A stretch of 64,000 bases of DNA, from the NCBI GenBank assembly GCA_022266195.1, contig WHVY01000008.1:3657501-3721500 (forward strand). Direction: 5' to 3'. How positions within the stretch are numbered: the stretch's first letter is position 1; every line of letters starts with the position of its first letter. Shown here piece by piece: positions 46,693 to 57,731 of the stretch. The notes below the pieces were generated by a model, which saw only the letters and a program-made list of their open reading frames with translations, ran no database searches and had not been told where the DNA came from. The DNA comes from Tetranychus cinnabarinus. Taxonomy: Eukaryota; Arthropoda; Arachnida; Trombidiformes; Tetranychidae. A program made the position numbers and the translations under genes.

Positions 46693-46702
46693 TTCATTGT
46701 TT
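46693..46702 (+). repeat. Target site duplication of the LINE, right copy
   Basis: TTCATTGTTT, identical to 42204-42213. Confidence 0.75.
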
Positions 46703-46802
46703 TCGCTCTATTTGCGCAGACTCTGTTTTCCCCCTTTCCAACTCTCTTTTTATTTTTCCCTCTTTAGTCTTTCATTCGCTTCTCAAACCTCGGTCTTGAA
46801 AG
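46703..46802 (+). promoter_or_regulatory. Probable core promoter/5' leader of paralogue 3
   Basis: TGCGCA (46713-46718) is followed by TTTTCCCCC, CTCTCTTTTT and pyrimidine-rich DNA up to the ATG, aligned with 14582-14688. This part stayed attached to the gene when the LINE inserted just upstream. Confidence 0.4.
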
Positions 46803-49800
46803 ATGGAAACTTCAGTTACTTCAGCTTCTCCTTTGCCATCAACAAAAATAGTCAACAATATTCATTCAACTAACAAGACGAAACTCTCTTCCTTAAGCGA
46901 CTCTTTCAAATGTCAACTTTGTGGAGGTTACATCATTAATGCAACAACGATTAACGAATGTTTACATTCATTTTGCCGATCTTGTATTGTGAAGCATTTC
47001 AATTGTAATCATGATTGCCCAAAGTGTGGATTAAAATTCAGTGAAACAAGTAAATGGGAAACACTTCGGATGGATTCCATGCTTCAGTCATTAATCTACA
47101 AACTTATTCCAGGATTGTTCAGATCAGAGATGAAGTTAAGAAGAGAGTTTCATTCCAAATCAAATGATTCTCCCTGTGATTATTTTGATGAACAGAAAGT
47201 TTATTACCAATTGGATGAAAAGATAAGTGTGGTTCTTATGTATTCAAAATACTCTAATGATAAGAGTAAGAAGACGATTGGATCGAGTAAAACATCGACA
47301 TCGACATCAAACTCAACTTCAACATCGACAACATCATCATCAAGTGATGAACATCGATATCTTTTGTGTCCAGCAGGATTCCCAATTGGATCATTAAAGA
47401 AGTTCATTTGTTTAAAATATGAACTTTCTTCTTGTTTCAAAGTGGATATAATGTTTGATGATAAGATACTTGATGATGACCTGCAATTACTGGATATTGT
47501 TTACATTTATTCAACGGTAAGTTTCATTCAATCACATGTTTTTCATCGAGCAACTTTTCTTTCTTTTCTTTCTTTCGTCTCTCTTGCCACATTTGGATTA
47601 TTATTGTTATTCATGTTTCTATGTCCACTTCTTTTCTTCCATTAAATAGCAACAACCAATTCCTTTACATTTCAAATTGAACAACTTTGCAGTTCACAAA
47701 AATAATCAAACAACAACAACTTCAAAGAGTCAAATTAATGCGATCAAAAAGTCAATACATAATCATCAATTACCATCACCAAGCTCGACATCACTTACAT
47801 CATCTTCATCTTCATCTTCATCATCAACAAAAACATCAACATCAACATCAGGTAATTATTATAATGAAATGCTCGTTTTTCAAATTTAAAAACATGTTCC
47901 AACCACTATCACTACAATTCAGATTCAACTTTACAAAACTTTTTTTTCTCTTCTTTCAATTCTTTTGTTCCTTTCTTCCCTTTCCTGAATAGCGTCTTCT
48001 CTCAATTTTCACATGAAAACAACAACAACTACCTCTACAGCTTCAACAAATACACCTAATAATGGAAACGCCAAAAATGATGTTAAAAATGATAACACAA
48101 CTTTGAAATCAGTTGCAGTGCAATCTTCATCAGTTATTACATGTGCCACTTCACCCATGAATCCAGTTTCGTCCTCAACATCAACTGTTGCTCCAACTCG
48201 AAACTCTCCGAGTCTATCGTCACAAAATATTGACCATAAAAACCAATTGATGAATGAAAGGGAAAAACAAGCGATGCATTCAGTTTCTAGTTCCATTAAA
48301 ACATCAGACACTAAACGTGTCATTAAACCCAAAGTGATCAACACTAAATTGGCTCCAATGGTGAATCAAATCAATTTAAAGCGATCGACAACTTCAGTGT
48401 TGCCTTGTTCAACTCAAGTAACAACAGTAACATTGAATAAACAATCAAAACCATCGTCAGGTAAGAACATATTTTTATATCTAAATTTTAATCAAACAAA
48501 AAATTTAATTTCTTTTTCAACCATTCTTACCTTCAAACAGTCAAGACGAATAAACAATCAAATATGTTTGTGAAGTCTGTCGAATTAACGAACAGGGAAA
48601 CTGATAAAAGATTCATAAATGGTTATGATAACATTGGATTGACTCCGATCAGCTGTTCTCAGTCTACACCTAAAGTTACATCAACTAACACTGTATCTTC
48701 AACACCTTCAGTGTCGATAACTGCAACAACAATGATAACAACAACTTCCCATGGCGCTAAAAACAATTTCATTTCAAAGCATTTGAGTCAAATGAACAAT
48801 GAAAGTGAGAAGCGAAAAGAATCTGATTGCAAATCCGATAAATCAGAAGCACCTCGTAAACAGATGAAAGTATCTCAAGTCAATGATAAAATGAATTCAC
48901 AGTTGTCAGTAACTTCATCTAACCAGAACGATTCATCAAAATCACCATCAGGTAAACATGAAAACAATATTTTTAGTCTAAAATGAATGACAAGAAATGA
49001 ACAAAACTTATCGTTCTTCTTTCTCTTCTTTTCTCTCTTTTTTCTGTTTCCTTTTTTTCTTCTTTCTTTTCCTCTTATTCTCGCCTTATCTTCATCCTCT
49101 TTGCTCCCTTTCATCCTTTCATCCTTCCTGCTCTTTCTCTTTATCTTTCTCTCTCCACTCTCTCAACTCAAATAGCACCGACAAGCCCAAAAGCATCTTC
49201 CACTCAAATCAATACTATTGATAAAGCAGCTTCTAATAATGTCGTGAACAAAATAACACGAGATGTCAATGAAAATTGTAAGACTTCACATTCAGTTGGA
49301 ACCTCAATTTCACCCAATAATTCACAAACCTCTGTGAACGCACCTAAAAGTGTTCCATCTTCCGTTATAACAAATACAGTATCAGGTAAATTAAGTTAAA
49401 ATAATCTTGAAAACTTTAACTTAGCTTCAAATAAAATTCTAAATAATTTTACTTTTTCCTTTACTCATTATCTTCTCATTGATTAGCTGGAAATTCGAAT
49501 GTTACAAATTCACAGTCTAATAACAACAAGAATAACCAATCAACTAATAGTGAAGTTAAGAGCAATGGTCTTAAGGTTGATGATAAAGTAGTAAAGTCAT
49601 CAAATGCAATAAAAGCACCTTCAGTTAGTTCATCTCAATCATCAACAGTTACTTCAAAATCACTTTCATCTTCTTCTTCATCTTCATCTCCACATTTAGT
49701 TATAGCACCTTCACCATCACCGTCTACTTTATCATCATCACCTTCACCTAAATTATCATCGACTTCAACTTCTGTAACTTCATCAAAACCATCAACAATA

Positions 49801-50724
49801 TCAACATCGACTTCATCCTCATCTTCATGTACATCAACATCAACCTCAACTTCAACAAAGGTTGTATCTTCATCCTTTTATCCCACAACTACCTCAACAT
49901 CAACATCGACATCAATAAGTCGTTTAATGAATAATCAACAGCAAAAGGTAAAACAATCAGGTCAAGGCGATAAACGTCAACGAGAATCACCAAGTTCATC
50001 ATCAGCTGGCAATGCACCTGATAATAGACCATCAAAGATGGTAAAAATATCAAAGAATCAAACATTAAATAGTCAACATAAAAACTTGCAGATTCAACAC
50101 CAACAGCAACAGCAGCAGCAGCAGAAGCAGCAGCACCAACAACTACAACAACAATATAAGTTACATCAACAAATGATTGGGAATCATGACCAATTAACTA
50201 ATGATAGTGTTTTCAATGTAAAGGCTCTGATTGCCGATGAAAAGGAAGCGGCACTCAACAAAAACTCACCACAAACTGGATTCACTTTAAAATCAATGCC
50301 TGTTGACCTTCGTAATCCTCGAAATATGAACAAATCTGGAGGACTTCATGCAATCCCTTCAGGTCCATTCCAACACTTCCATCACTTTGCTAATCCATCT
50401 TCAGTTCTAGTTCCGATTGCTACTGGAAGCTCAGGACATTCACCTGGACCATATCATGAGTCGTCATTTCCTAATATGGCATATTTAGAGTATTCAAAGC
50501 TTTTGAAACTCACAAGTGAAGCTTTGATGCAACATCTTCAACAAGCAAATAATGCTTCATTCGGTTTTAATTTTAACCTTAACGGTAATGTCAATGGCAA
50601 TGTTAATGGAAATGTTAAATCAATTACTAACAATGAAGGTGAACGGGTCAAAGGTTTTTACAAGGAAACTTTATGTAACAGTCCAAATCGTGAAAATGGC
50701 GCGAAGAATGATAAAAATGGATAA
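46803..50724 (+). CDS. Polycomb group RING finger protein, paralogue 3 (Psc/Su(z)2/BMI1-type)
   Basis: Predicted PRC1 subunit. Exons 46803-47516, 47650-47851, 47993-48460, 48541-48951, 49176-49385 and 49487-50724 give about 1080 aa. Exon 1 is nearly identical to paralogue 1 (METSVTSASPLPSTKIVNN). All eight RING ligands are present, including ECLHSFC, and the RAWUL is identical. Differences are small: extra Ser codons in exon 2, three extra codons (QLS) in exon 4, and a diverged stretch in the last exon (YLEYSKLLKLTSEALMQHL), where it resembles the FLYWCH chimera more than paralogue 1. The patchwork suggests past recombination among copies. A LINE lies 0.1 kb upstream of the ATG, so expression may differ from the sisters. 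Confidence 0.92.
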
Positions 50725-50789
50725 TTAAAACTGTATAAATTAATATTGAATTGCATGTTTAAAAATCTTAAATTTTACAAAATGTACAT

Positions 50790-50795
50790 AATAAA
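50790..50795 (+). terminator. Polyadenylation signal of paralogue 3
   Basis: AATAAA 66 bp after the stop codon. Confidence 0.6.
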
Positions 50796-51155
50796 TTATA
50801 AATTACTGGGCTATAAATTTCGTTTCTTTCATTTCTTTTCATGTCAATAAAATCACAGCCAAAAACTTATTAGTAAACTCAGCATTTTAAGCAACGCTTT
50901 TAATACTTATGATGATTGACTCATGATAAAGTTGACCTCACAATCTTGTCAGTCATTAGTTGAACAATAAAAGTGTTGCTCTTTTTGATTTGATCAAGCG
51001 ACTATTATTGCCACTGCTTCAATCCAATGTGCAATAATATATTCACGCATAAGATGACTCAAGAAAAGAAAGCGTTGTATTGCCTCATTTATAAAGGTGG
51101 GTGGTTATTCATTCTCATAAGTTGTTGAACAAAACAGCAAATGAACTTTTAAAAT

Positions 51156-51540
51156 TAATATAAATTTATTGAAAGTTTTAGTATCGGAATCGGTTTAAAC
51201 CGAATGGGCTTAAACCCGAGAAAGACGCAAGAGGAACAGCAAATCGACGTTTAAAATTAGACTTCACACTAGTAGTCGGGTTGAGTTAATTTTTAAGTGT
51301 CGCCATCTCGAGAATTTACAGTTTTAAGAAACACTGAGCAATAAAAATCTATGAAAAATTAAGTTCGATCTTAAAGGTACTTTTATTTCTTGTTAAACGA
51401 CGACTATAAAAAAATCTCGTTTTTTCTTAACCTAACCCTGACTACTAGTGTAATATTAAAACTTTCAATAAATTTATATCTGAATCGGTTTAAACCGAGT
51501 GGGGGCTTGAACCTGAGAAAGACGCGAGAAAATATCGATG
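51156..51540. repeat. Nested inverted and direct repeats (foldback-like)
   Basis: ATAAATTTATTGAAAGTTTT (about 51160) is inverted as AAAACTTTCAATAAATTTAT (about 51457). Inside, CACTAGTAGTC (about 51267) is inverted as GACTACTAGTG (about 51442). In addition GAATCGGTTTAAACCGA and GAGAAAGACGC form a direct repeat at about 51187-51227 and 51482-51527. The structure resembles a foldback element with a tandemly copied flank. No family assigned. Confidence 0.6.
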
Positions 51541-51614
51541 CCCATTGTTTTATAAAAGCGAAAATTTTACACCTTTTCCTGGATTTCAACAGTTTGTAAT
51601 TAGTCATGACTGAG

Positions 51615-51830
51615 AAAATAAATTGATTGTTATAGATTTGAATAAAAAGGCCAAACTAAATGAAAAAATTGAGCCAATTCAGTTTGAGGCTTTTAAAGCA
51701 TGTGTTTAATTTTCAGAAAAAACTTTAATCAGTTTAATTATTTAGCTTCTTTATTTTACTCTTCGCTATTTCGTCTTCACTATTTAGACCTCTGTTTTAC
51801 TGCTGCTGTTTTGACCCTTAATGGGGAGTT
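51615..51830 (+). repeat. Segmental duplication F, copy 2
   Basis: Diverged counterpart of 35440-35670, with a shared order of short matches. Nothing coding recognised. Confidence 0.55.
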
Positions 51831-52599
51831 AGTTTTGGCACACAAAGGACGTTTATTGGACAACTTGAAAGTTATGAGTAAATAAAGCGAAAAAATGTCT
51901 GATTATCAGTCAAATCGGTGAAAATAAAGTTTCAACTCTTCGATAAGTTGTAATGAAAAGCGGCAATTTAATTGGTATTAACTTTTTGCTCATTTGCTTC
52001 TGCTGCTTTGAACCCAAACCGATAATAAGAAAACATAATTTGCGACAAAATAAGGGTTGAAAGTGTTACCGTACGTGTGTAGCTCTCGAAATATCGAAGC
52101 CTAAAGTTCTGAGTTAATTAATGGAAATTAATATCGGATCTACAAATTTTAACACCATGACATGTTATACAAGTTGGTTGATCGTTTCTCTGCTTTAATT
52201 GTTAACTAATTCAATGGCAATCTAAACAATGCAAGTTAAACAGTTGATTACACAAGTTTACTTCATTAAATTATTTAACTTCCATCATTTGTGGATGGAC
52301 TTCAACTTGATTATCTTGGAATTGAATCTTGTTTTCTCAATGATCTTCGCAAATTAATCATATTTATCATGTTTAACAGTTGATTTACTTGAAGTTGGTT
52401 TAGTTTAATGGTAAATTTGGCTCCATGAGTTTATAATAAGTGATCGAACTTTGAATTCGATTCTATCAAAAACTGTCGATCAGATAAACTTTTTAACACA
52501 TGGATTCAACTTTAATGAATGAGGTGTTAATCGATAGAGGACATTGAGTTATGAAAAACTTTAGGCTTTGTAGGCTTTTCCGTGTGAGGAAAGTGGTTC

Positions 52600-52736
52600 C
52601 TAAGATATTTGTCAGAGTCTCGAAATTGATAAATAAACCAAGAGATCCATGATTTCTGAACGAAAATTAAGTCTCATTCAATCGCTCTGGTGTTCGCTCA
52701 TTCGCTAACACTGTCTCAAACAAACGAGTTTTATTG
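52600..52736 (+). mobile_element. 3' fragment of the pogo/Tc1-like MITE
   Basis: Contains CATTCAATCGCTC and CTGTCTCAAACAAACGAG followed by TTTTATTG and TA, matching the right end of the 11226-11831 element. The left end is missing. Confidence 0.65.
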
Positions 52737-52835
52737 TAAGGTTATTCAATGATTTGGATGAAACAAACAAACGATTCAATGATTCTTCCGGGTTTGAAGA
52801 TGGTGCATCAAGTTTCATTGATATTTTGAGTTCAA

Positions 52836-53045
52836 TTGTGAATGAGATCTGTCCATGTAAAGACTGAAACATGTTGTTCACATTGGAAGTGTTTGATGAA
52901 ACTTTATAAGCTATAGTTGCCTCTAAAGGTCACTGACGATTGAAGGCCTTTGATTGGCTCTATAAATGACCTTCAATAAGCTTGACTCTTTAATCATTTT
53001 TAGTCTTGTTAGCTGTTAGTTAAGTGTCAATCCATTAATCATTTC
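52836..53045 (+). repeat. Segmental duplication B, copy 2
   Basis: Near-identical counterpart of 19790-20005. Probably the shared 3' flank of paralogues 1 and 3. Confidence 0.8.
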
Positions 53046-53376
53046 ATTTGCCAATTAATCATAAACATAATCTTTCAGCATTTCGATTCATGATGGCGCA
53101 CTCCACATGAGTTTAAACCGCATTTGGCTCTTCTTTTCAATTTGATAACTAATCTATCATGATAAACTCACGATAAACTAGTGTTAATTAATGTCTAGTT
53201 TAATTTTATAGGCACAGTTAGTGAAATAATTTGATTTTTCCGCTTTTCCCGATTAACAATATTATTGTATTTGTGAAGGAAAGGCAATAAATGTTTAATC
53301 TAAAGACATTTAACATTATCCTATTGAAAAGATAACAAAAACTAACTCATAACTAATCATTTAAATAAAAGCAATT

Positions 53377-53425
53377 GTCTCGAAGGTGAACGAACCAAAG
53401 GCTTTTAAAGTCCACAATCCAAATC
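53377..53425 (+). pseudogene. Tiny relic of a Polycomb-paralogue C-terminus
   Basis: GAAGGTGAACGAACCAAAGG and TCCACAATCCAAATCG correspond to the last codons of paralogue 3 (GERVKGF...SPNRE) with deletions and a stop. It sits about 0.14 kb before a promoter module, the same tail-then-module order found before paralogues 1 and 3. Confidence 0.6.
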
Positions 53426-53514
53426 GCTCCTTTTAATCGTTAACTCTACAGGATTCAATTTGTTATTGAATAAAAGTTACAATTAATGTTGTTTGAGTTT
53501 GCTCAGTTAACATT

Positions 53515-54560
53515 GAATAGGATAAAATTAAATGTTGAAGAAAGAAAGATTTAGATATTTCTCTTTCGCATTGTCTGTCTTCTTTTCTCAACACGAACCT
53601 TGGTTGCTAAGTAACAACATTTATTTCCCTTCCATCATCATTATAATCTTGTGTATAAATGCGTGTGTTGAAGCTGACATTTCATCTTCTCTTTCTTTTC
53701 TCTCTTTTCTCTCATTTCTTTCTTTGCCTTCTCCCTTCTACTCACTCAGTCAAACTCCATTTTACTGTCTCTTCAACACAAGTAACTAACCTCGTTCTCT
53801 CTCACTTTTTGTGCTCATTTCCTTTTTATCTTGAATCTTTCCATTATCATCATCATCATCATCATCGTCTCTTCTTTATCGTCTTTCACTTCTCTCATTG
53901 GTCGACTGGTCTCACTAAATAATTTTTTTCAAGCCTCACTTCGTAAGTTACTCTTTCTCTTTCTCTTAACCTTCTTTGCTCCCTCGAAACTAGTCTTGCT
54001 TCTATTCCTTCTCTCTCTCTTTCTCTCTCCCTTTCTATTCCATCTCTTTAAATCTCTTATTCTCCTTAATTCTCATCTCACTCATCATCTCTCTTCATTG
54101 TTAATGCTTTACGGGACTTGTTTTTAATTTCAGCAACATTTCATGAAGAAACCTTTTCTTTTCCTCCCCCTCTGTTCTGTTTATTCATTGATCTTCTCTT
54201 TTTATCTCCTTCTTTCCTTTCCTTTCCTTTCATTTCTTCTTTCATTTTTAGCCTTTATTCCTTTACCTGCTCCCTTCTACTCACTCAATTAGCCTCCATC
54301 TTTACTGTCTCTTCAACATAAACAAGTAACCTCAATCTCTCTCACTTTTTTGCTCATTTCCTTTTTATCTTGAACCTTTTTCTTCATCATCTTTCACTTC
54401 TCTCATTGGTTCATCAAGCAAGTTACATTCATTCATTTTTAGCGTTTCTTTTCAACAACGAAAACATTTTTACTTGTTTTTAACTCACATAAGCGCCATC
54501 TTTTGATACAAACTTTCCTTATTTCTGTCATTCACCATTTTGATTCAAATCGAGCATTTA
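53515..54560 (+). promoter_or_regulatory. Promoter module upstream of N-myristoyltransferase, homologous to the Polycomb modules
   Basis: 53515-53700 is nearly identical to 13705-13890: X-box variant GTTGCTAAGTAAC (53603-53615), TATAAATGCGTGTG (TATAAA 53654-53659) and a (CAT)n tract near 53845-53868. Farther on lie CGCCATCTT (54494-54502) and a weakened partner CACCATTTTG (near 54533), in the same order as before the Polycomb copies. Long pyrimidine-rich stretches lie between. This is a shared, copied control region; which gene owned it first cannot be read from one genome. Confidence 0.6.
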
Positions 54561-54698
54561 ATTGTAAATTTTTCTTTCATTTGCATTTATTTTATTCATT
54601 TGGCTTTCAGTTTATATTATGGATTTTATGGTCTTCAATTATTAAATTGATTGTAATTTATTTTAATTGTTATTCCACACAAGACGACAAACGCTGAG

Positions 54699-54871
54699 TG
54701 CGCAAACGCAGTTTCCCTATTTTGAATCATTTGGTTTTCGCGAATCGCGATACTGATTACTCGTTTGACTGGTATCGAGTATTATCGGCAAAGTATCGAT
54801 ACTTTTACTCAAAAAAAAATTAATCGCCTAAACACTATTTTCACTTGGTCTTCATTTAGTCTATGTTTAAG
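54699..54871 (+). promoter_or_regulatory. Probable core promoter/5' leader of N-myristoyltransferase
   Basis: TGCGCA (54699-54704) then TTTCCC, as before paralogues 2 and 3, here followed by an insertion with repeated GTATCGA/CGATAC motifs (54755-54805) not found in the other leaders. Confidence 0.35.
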
Positions 54872-57023
54872 ATGTCTTCAGAGGGCTTACAAACAAATGA
54901 TAATGGTGATTCAACTTTATCATCACCATCTGATTCTCCTACTGTCTCATGTGTTTCTTCATCTTCCTCAACAGTAACAACAACAACAACAACAACAACA
55001 TCGACCACAACAGCAACAGCAACAGCTACACAAAATGATGCAAACTTGTGTCAACTTCAACAGTTGTGTCTTCATGAGGATAAACGAAAATATGAATTCT
55101 GGCAAACGCAACCTGTTCCTAAACTAGACGAAGAAGTTACTTCCTCAGAGCCTATAGAAGCAGACAAATCTAATGACCAAATAAAGAAAGAGCCTTATAG
55201 ATTACTAGATGGATTCAAATGGGATACGCTTGATATTGAGAATGATGACCAGCTCAAAGAACTTTATACTTTATTAAACGAGAATTACGTGGAAGATGAT
55301 GACAACATGTTTAGATTTGATTATTCGCCTCAATTTCTGAAATGGGCTCTTAAACCACCTCATTGGGTCCAAAATTGGCATTGTGGAGTTAGAGTAGTCA
55401 AGAATAATAAACTGGTTGGTTTCATAAGTGCAATTCCAGCTACTATTCATCTCTATGAAAATGCAATCAAAATGGTTGAAATAAATTTCCTCTGTGTGCA
55501 CAAGAAATTGCGGTCCAAAAGGATGGCTCCAGTTTTGATTAGAGAAATTACTCGACGAGTTAATCTGCATGGTATTTTCCAAGCAATTTATACTGCTGGT
55601 GTCGTATTACCCAAGCCTGTTGGTTCATGCCGTTATTGGCATCGATCTCTAAACCCAAAGAAATTGATTGAAGTCAAGTTCAGCCATCTGACCAGAAATA
55701 TGACAATGGCGAGAACAATCAAGCTTTATAAATTACCTGCAGTAAGTATATTTTGATTTTCCCGGCAACCTTTATCTAATCGAATTTCTTCATTTATCTT
55801 TTAGGATCCCAAATTGCCTGGACTTAGGAAGCTTCAAAAAAAAGATATACCAAAAGTTAAGAAAATACTCAATGATTATCTTCGCCAGTTTGCCCTAGCT
55901 CCTCAGTTCTCCATTGAAGAGTGCACTCACTGGTTCATGCCAAGAGATGAAGTCGTTGATAGTTATGTTGTTGAAGTAAGCTTAATCATTATTCATTCTG
56001 TATTAAAGCGTTCATATTTAATGCTTTATTTACGTTTGAATTTATCTCTAGTTTCTTGATTGAAGTTCAATTCATCAAGTATGCAATTCGGAATTTATTT
56101 TAATACATTCTCATTTGTTCCATGTTTTTTACAGAAAGACAACCAAATTTTAGGCTTCACAAGCTTTTATACGTTGCCTTCAACCGTGATGCACCATCCA
56201 ACATATAAATCCATTAAAGCTGCTTATTCTTTTTATAATGTACCATCACCAGACGTTGATTTGCGAGATCTTATGCAAGATGCATTGATTATAGCAAAAA
56301 ATGTAAGTTACACTGATAACAAATTTTGTGCTTCACGTTGGTATTTTAATCTAATCATTCTCCTATGCTTCTTTTATCTTAGGCCGATCATGATGTGTTC
56401 AATGCTCTTGATTTGATGGAAAATCAAAAGTTTCTAGAAAATCTGAAATTTGGAAAAGGTGATGGAAGCCTTCAGTATTACCTCTACAATTGGAAGTGTC
56501 CTTCTATCACGCCTGAAAAGGTAATTGCTTGTAGTTGTACTGCAATATTCGTTACAGAACTATCTCAGATATTGATACAGAGGAATGGAATGAATGAACC
56601 ATTCACCTAACCTGTATGACAAAATATCTGTGGCTCTCGATTAATCTCAGGTATTAGGTAGAACAGTTTTTGCGGCAAACAGGACAAATGTTAATCAGAT
56701 AAATCGTGATATCAATATTTTTGTTGATGCCAATTGTTTGTCACTATGTTTGAATCCCACAGAGAAAGCGATTGTTTTATTCAGACTCATCCTCAACACA
56801 TGGATTAATATTGTAATCAATTGAAATCGACTGTAAGACTCTTCAAAAAGTTGACACTTCGATAGCAATTGAACCTGTAGTTAAGATGCTCTCTAAATTC
56901 GAAAAGCCTTTCATGATATTTGTTATACTCTGTATCTTTATTTATTGGAAATCGAATTGTTTTCTAACTTTTCTTTGTTTACGTTTTTCTTTTATCCCAC
57001 AGATTGGTCTAGTACTACAATGA
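54872..57023 (+). CDS. NMT: Glycylpeptide N-tetradecanoyltransferase (N-myristoyltransferase)
   Basis: Transfers myristate from myristoyl-CoA to N-terminal glycines of target proteins, mainly at ribosomes in the cytosol. Five exons: 54872-55741, 55805-55975, 56135-56302, 56383-56520, 57003-57023; all introns phase 0; about 455 aa. The ATG at 54872 (MSSEGLQ) is chosen over 54863 because it aligns with the start of paralogue 2. Residues 1-50 are a Ser/Thr-rich tail shared with paralogue 2. The core starts at YEFWQTQPVPKL. Both family signatures are present: EINFLCVHK and KFGKGDG. GVVLPKPVGSCRYWHRSLNP and NLQYY-like SLQYYLYNWKCPS are also typical. The last exon has only six codons plus stop (IGLVLQ); in this family the C-terminal carboxylate is the catalytic base, so this exon is essential. 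Confidence 0.95.
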
Positions 57024-57216
57024 GTATGGATATAATAATGGTTAAAATTAGGTTTGATAACATTTGTAGAATGTCCGAGACGTCAAGAAATTAAGTTGTC
57101 GGAAGATATCAACATCAGAACTTTATTAAAATCGATTTGTTGCTGAAAAATTAAATTAATATCAATTTGGATATACTGTGTAATGCTTACAGCAATTTTA
57201 ATTTAATCCACCGATA

Positions 57217-57222
57217 AATAAA
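57217..57222 (+). terminator. Polyadenylation signal of N-myristoyltransferase
   Basis: AATAAA about 190 bp after the stop codon, within A-rich DNA and before the convergent UQCRH gene. Confidence 0.6.
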
Positions 57223-57440
57223 ACTCTTTTTGAAAGTTTCACCATGACTACCGAGCTACTTGATTCACAATAGGGTTGACACGATTGATTCAGTTTACCA
57301 ATTAATAACTTTAATAACAACCAATTCAAGTGAAGAGATCAAGCTTGAAAAGGCAAACGAAAAGACAAAATTATCTAAACATATTTCATAGAGAATAAAG
57401 GTTTTTAAGGACAAGGTGAAGCTTATTTCTAAGATACAGG

Positions 57441-57731
57441 TTACTTTAAATACTTGAAGAGATCCTTAGATGCACAATGGTCAATACAATGCATCCAGTC
57501 CATCATCTCTTCCCAACAACTCTCAGTAGTTTCTTTCTTTGATCGAACCCTTATATTACAGGTGTCCATCTTTGCTTGCAATTCCTTGCAATGAGGTTTA
57601 CATTTATCTCGAAGAGTATCCAATGGGTCTACAAGTTCCTCTTCTTCTTCAGGCTCTTCAGCATGAACGGTTATCCTTTCCTTCACATTTGTCCGAATCA
57701 TAGATCGCAAGCTGGGAACAAATTTAAACAT
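57441..57731 (-). CDS. UQCRH: Cytochrome b-c1 complex subunit 6 (hinge protein)
   Basis: 96 aa, close to the family length of about 90. This acidic subunit of mitochondrial complex III sits beside cytochrome c1 and helps cytochrome c docking. An acidic run (EEPEEEEELVDP, residues 25-36) precedes the diagnostic helical hairpin with paired cysteines: LRDKCKPHCKELQAKMDTC, then ESCWEEMMDWMHCIDHC, ending LFKYLK. The cysteines form the two disulfides usual in the family. Intronless and convergent with N-myristoyltransferase, 418 bp from its stop. Confidence 0.93.
   Translation of the reverse strand: MFKFVPSLRSMIRTNVKERITVHAEEPEEEEELVDPLDTLRDKCKPHCKELQAKMDTCNIRVRSKKETTESCWEEMMDWMHCIDHCASKDLFKYLK

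Noticed and set aside
54863..54871. Met three codons upstream of the chosen N-myristoyltransferase start
   Set aside because: The downstream MSS start aligns with paralogue 2; the upstream Met adds only MFK. Both remain possible.
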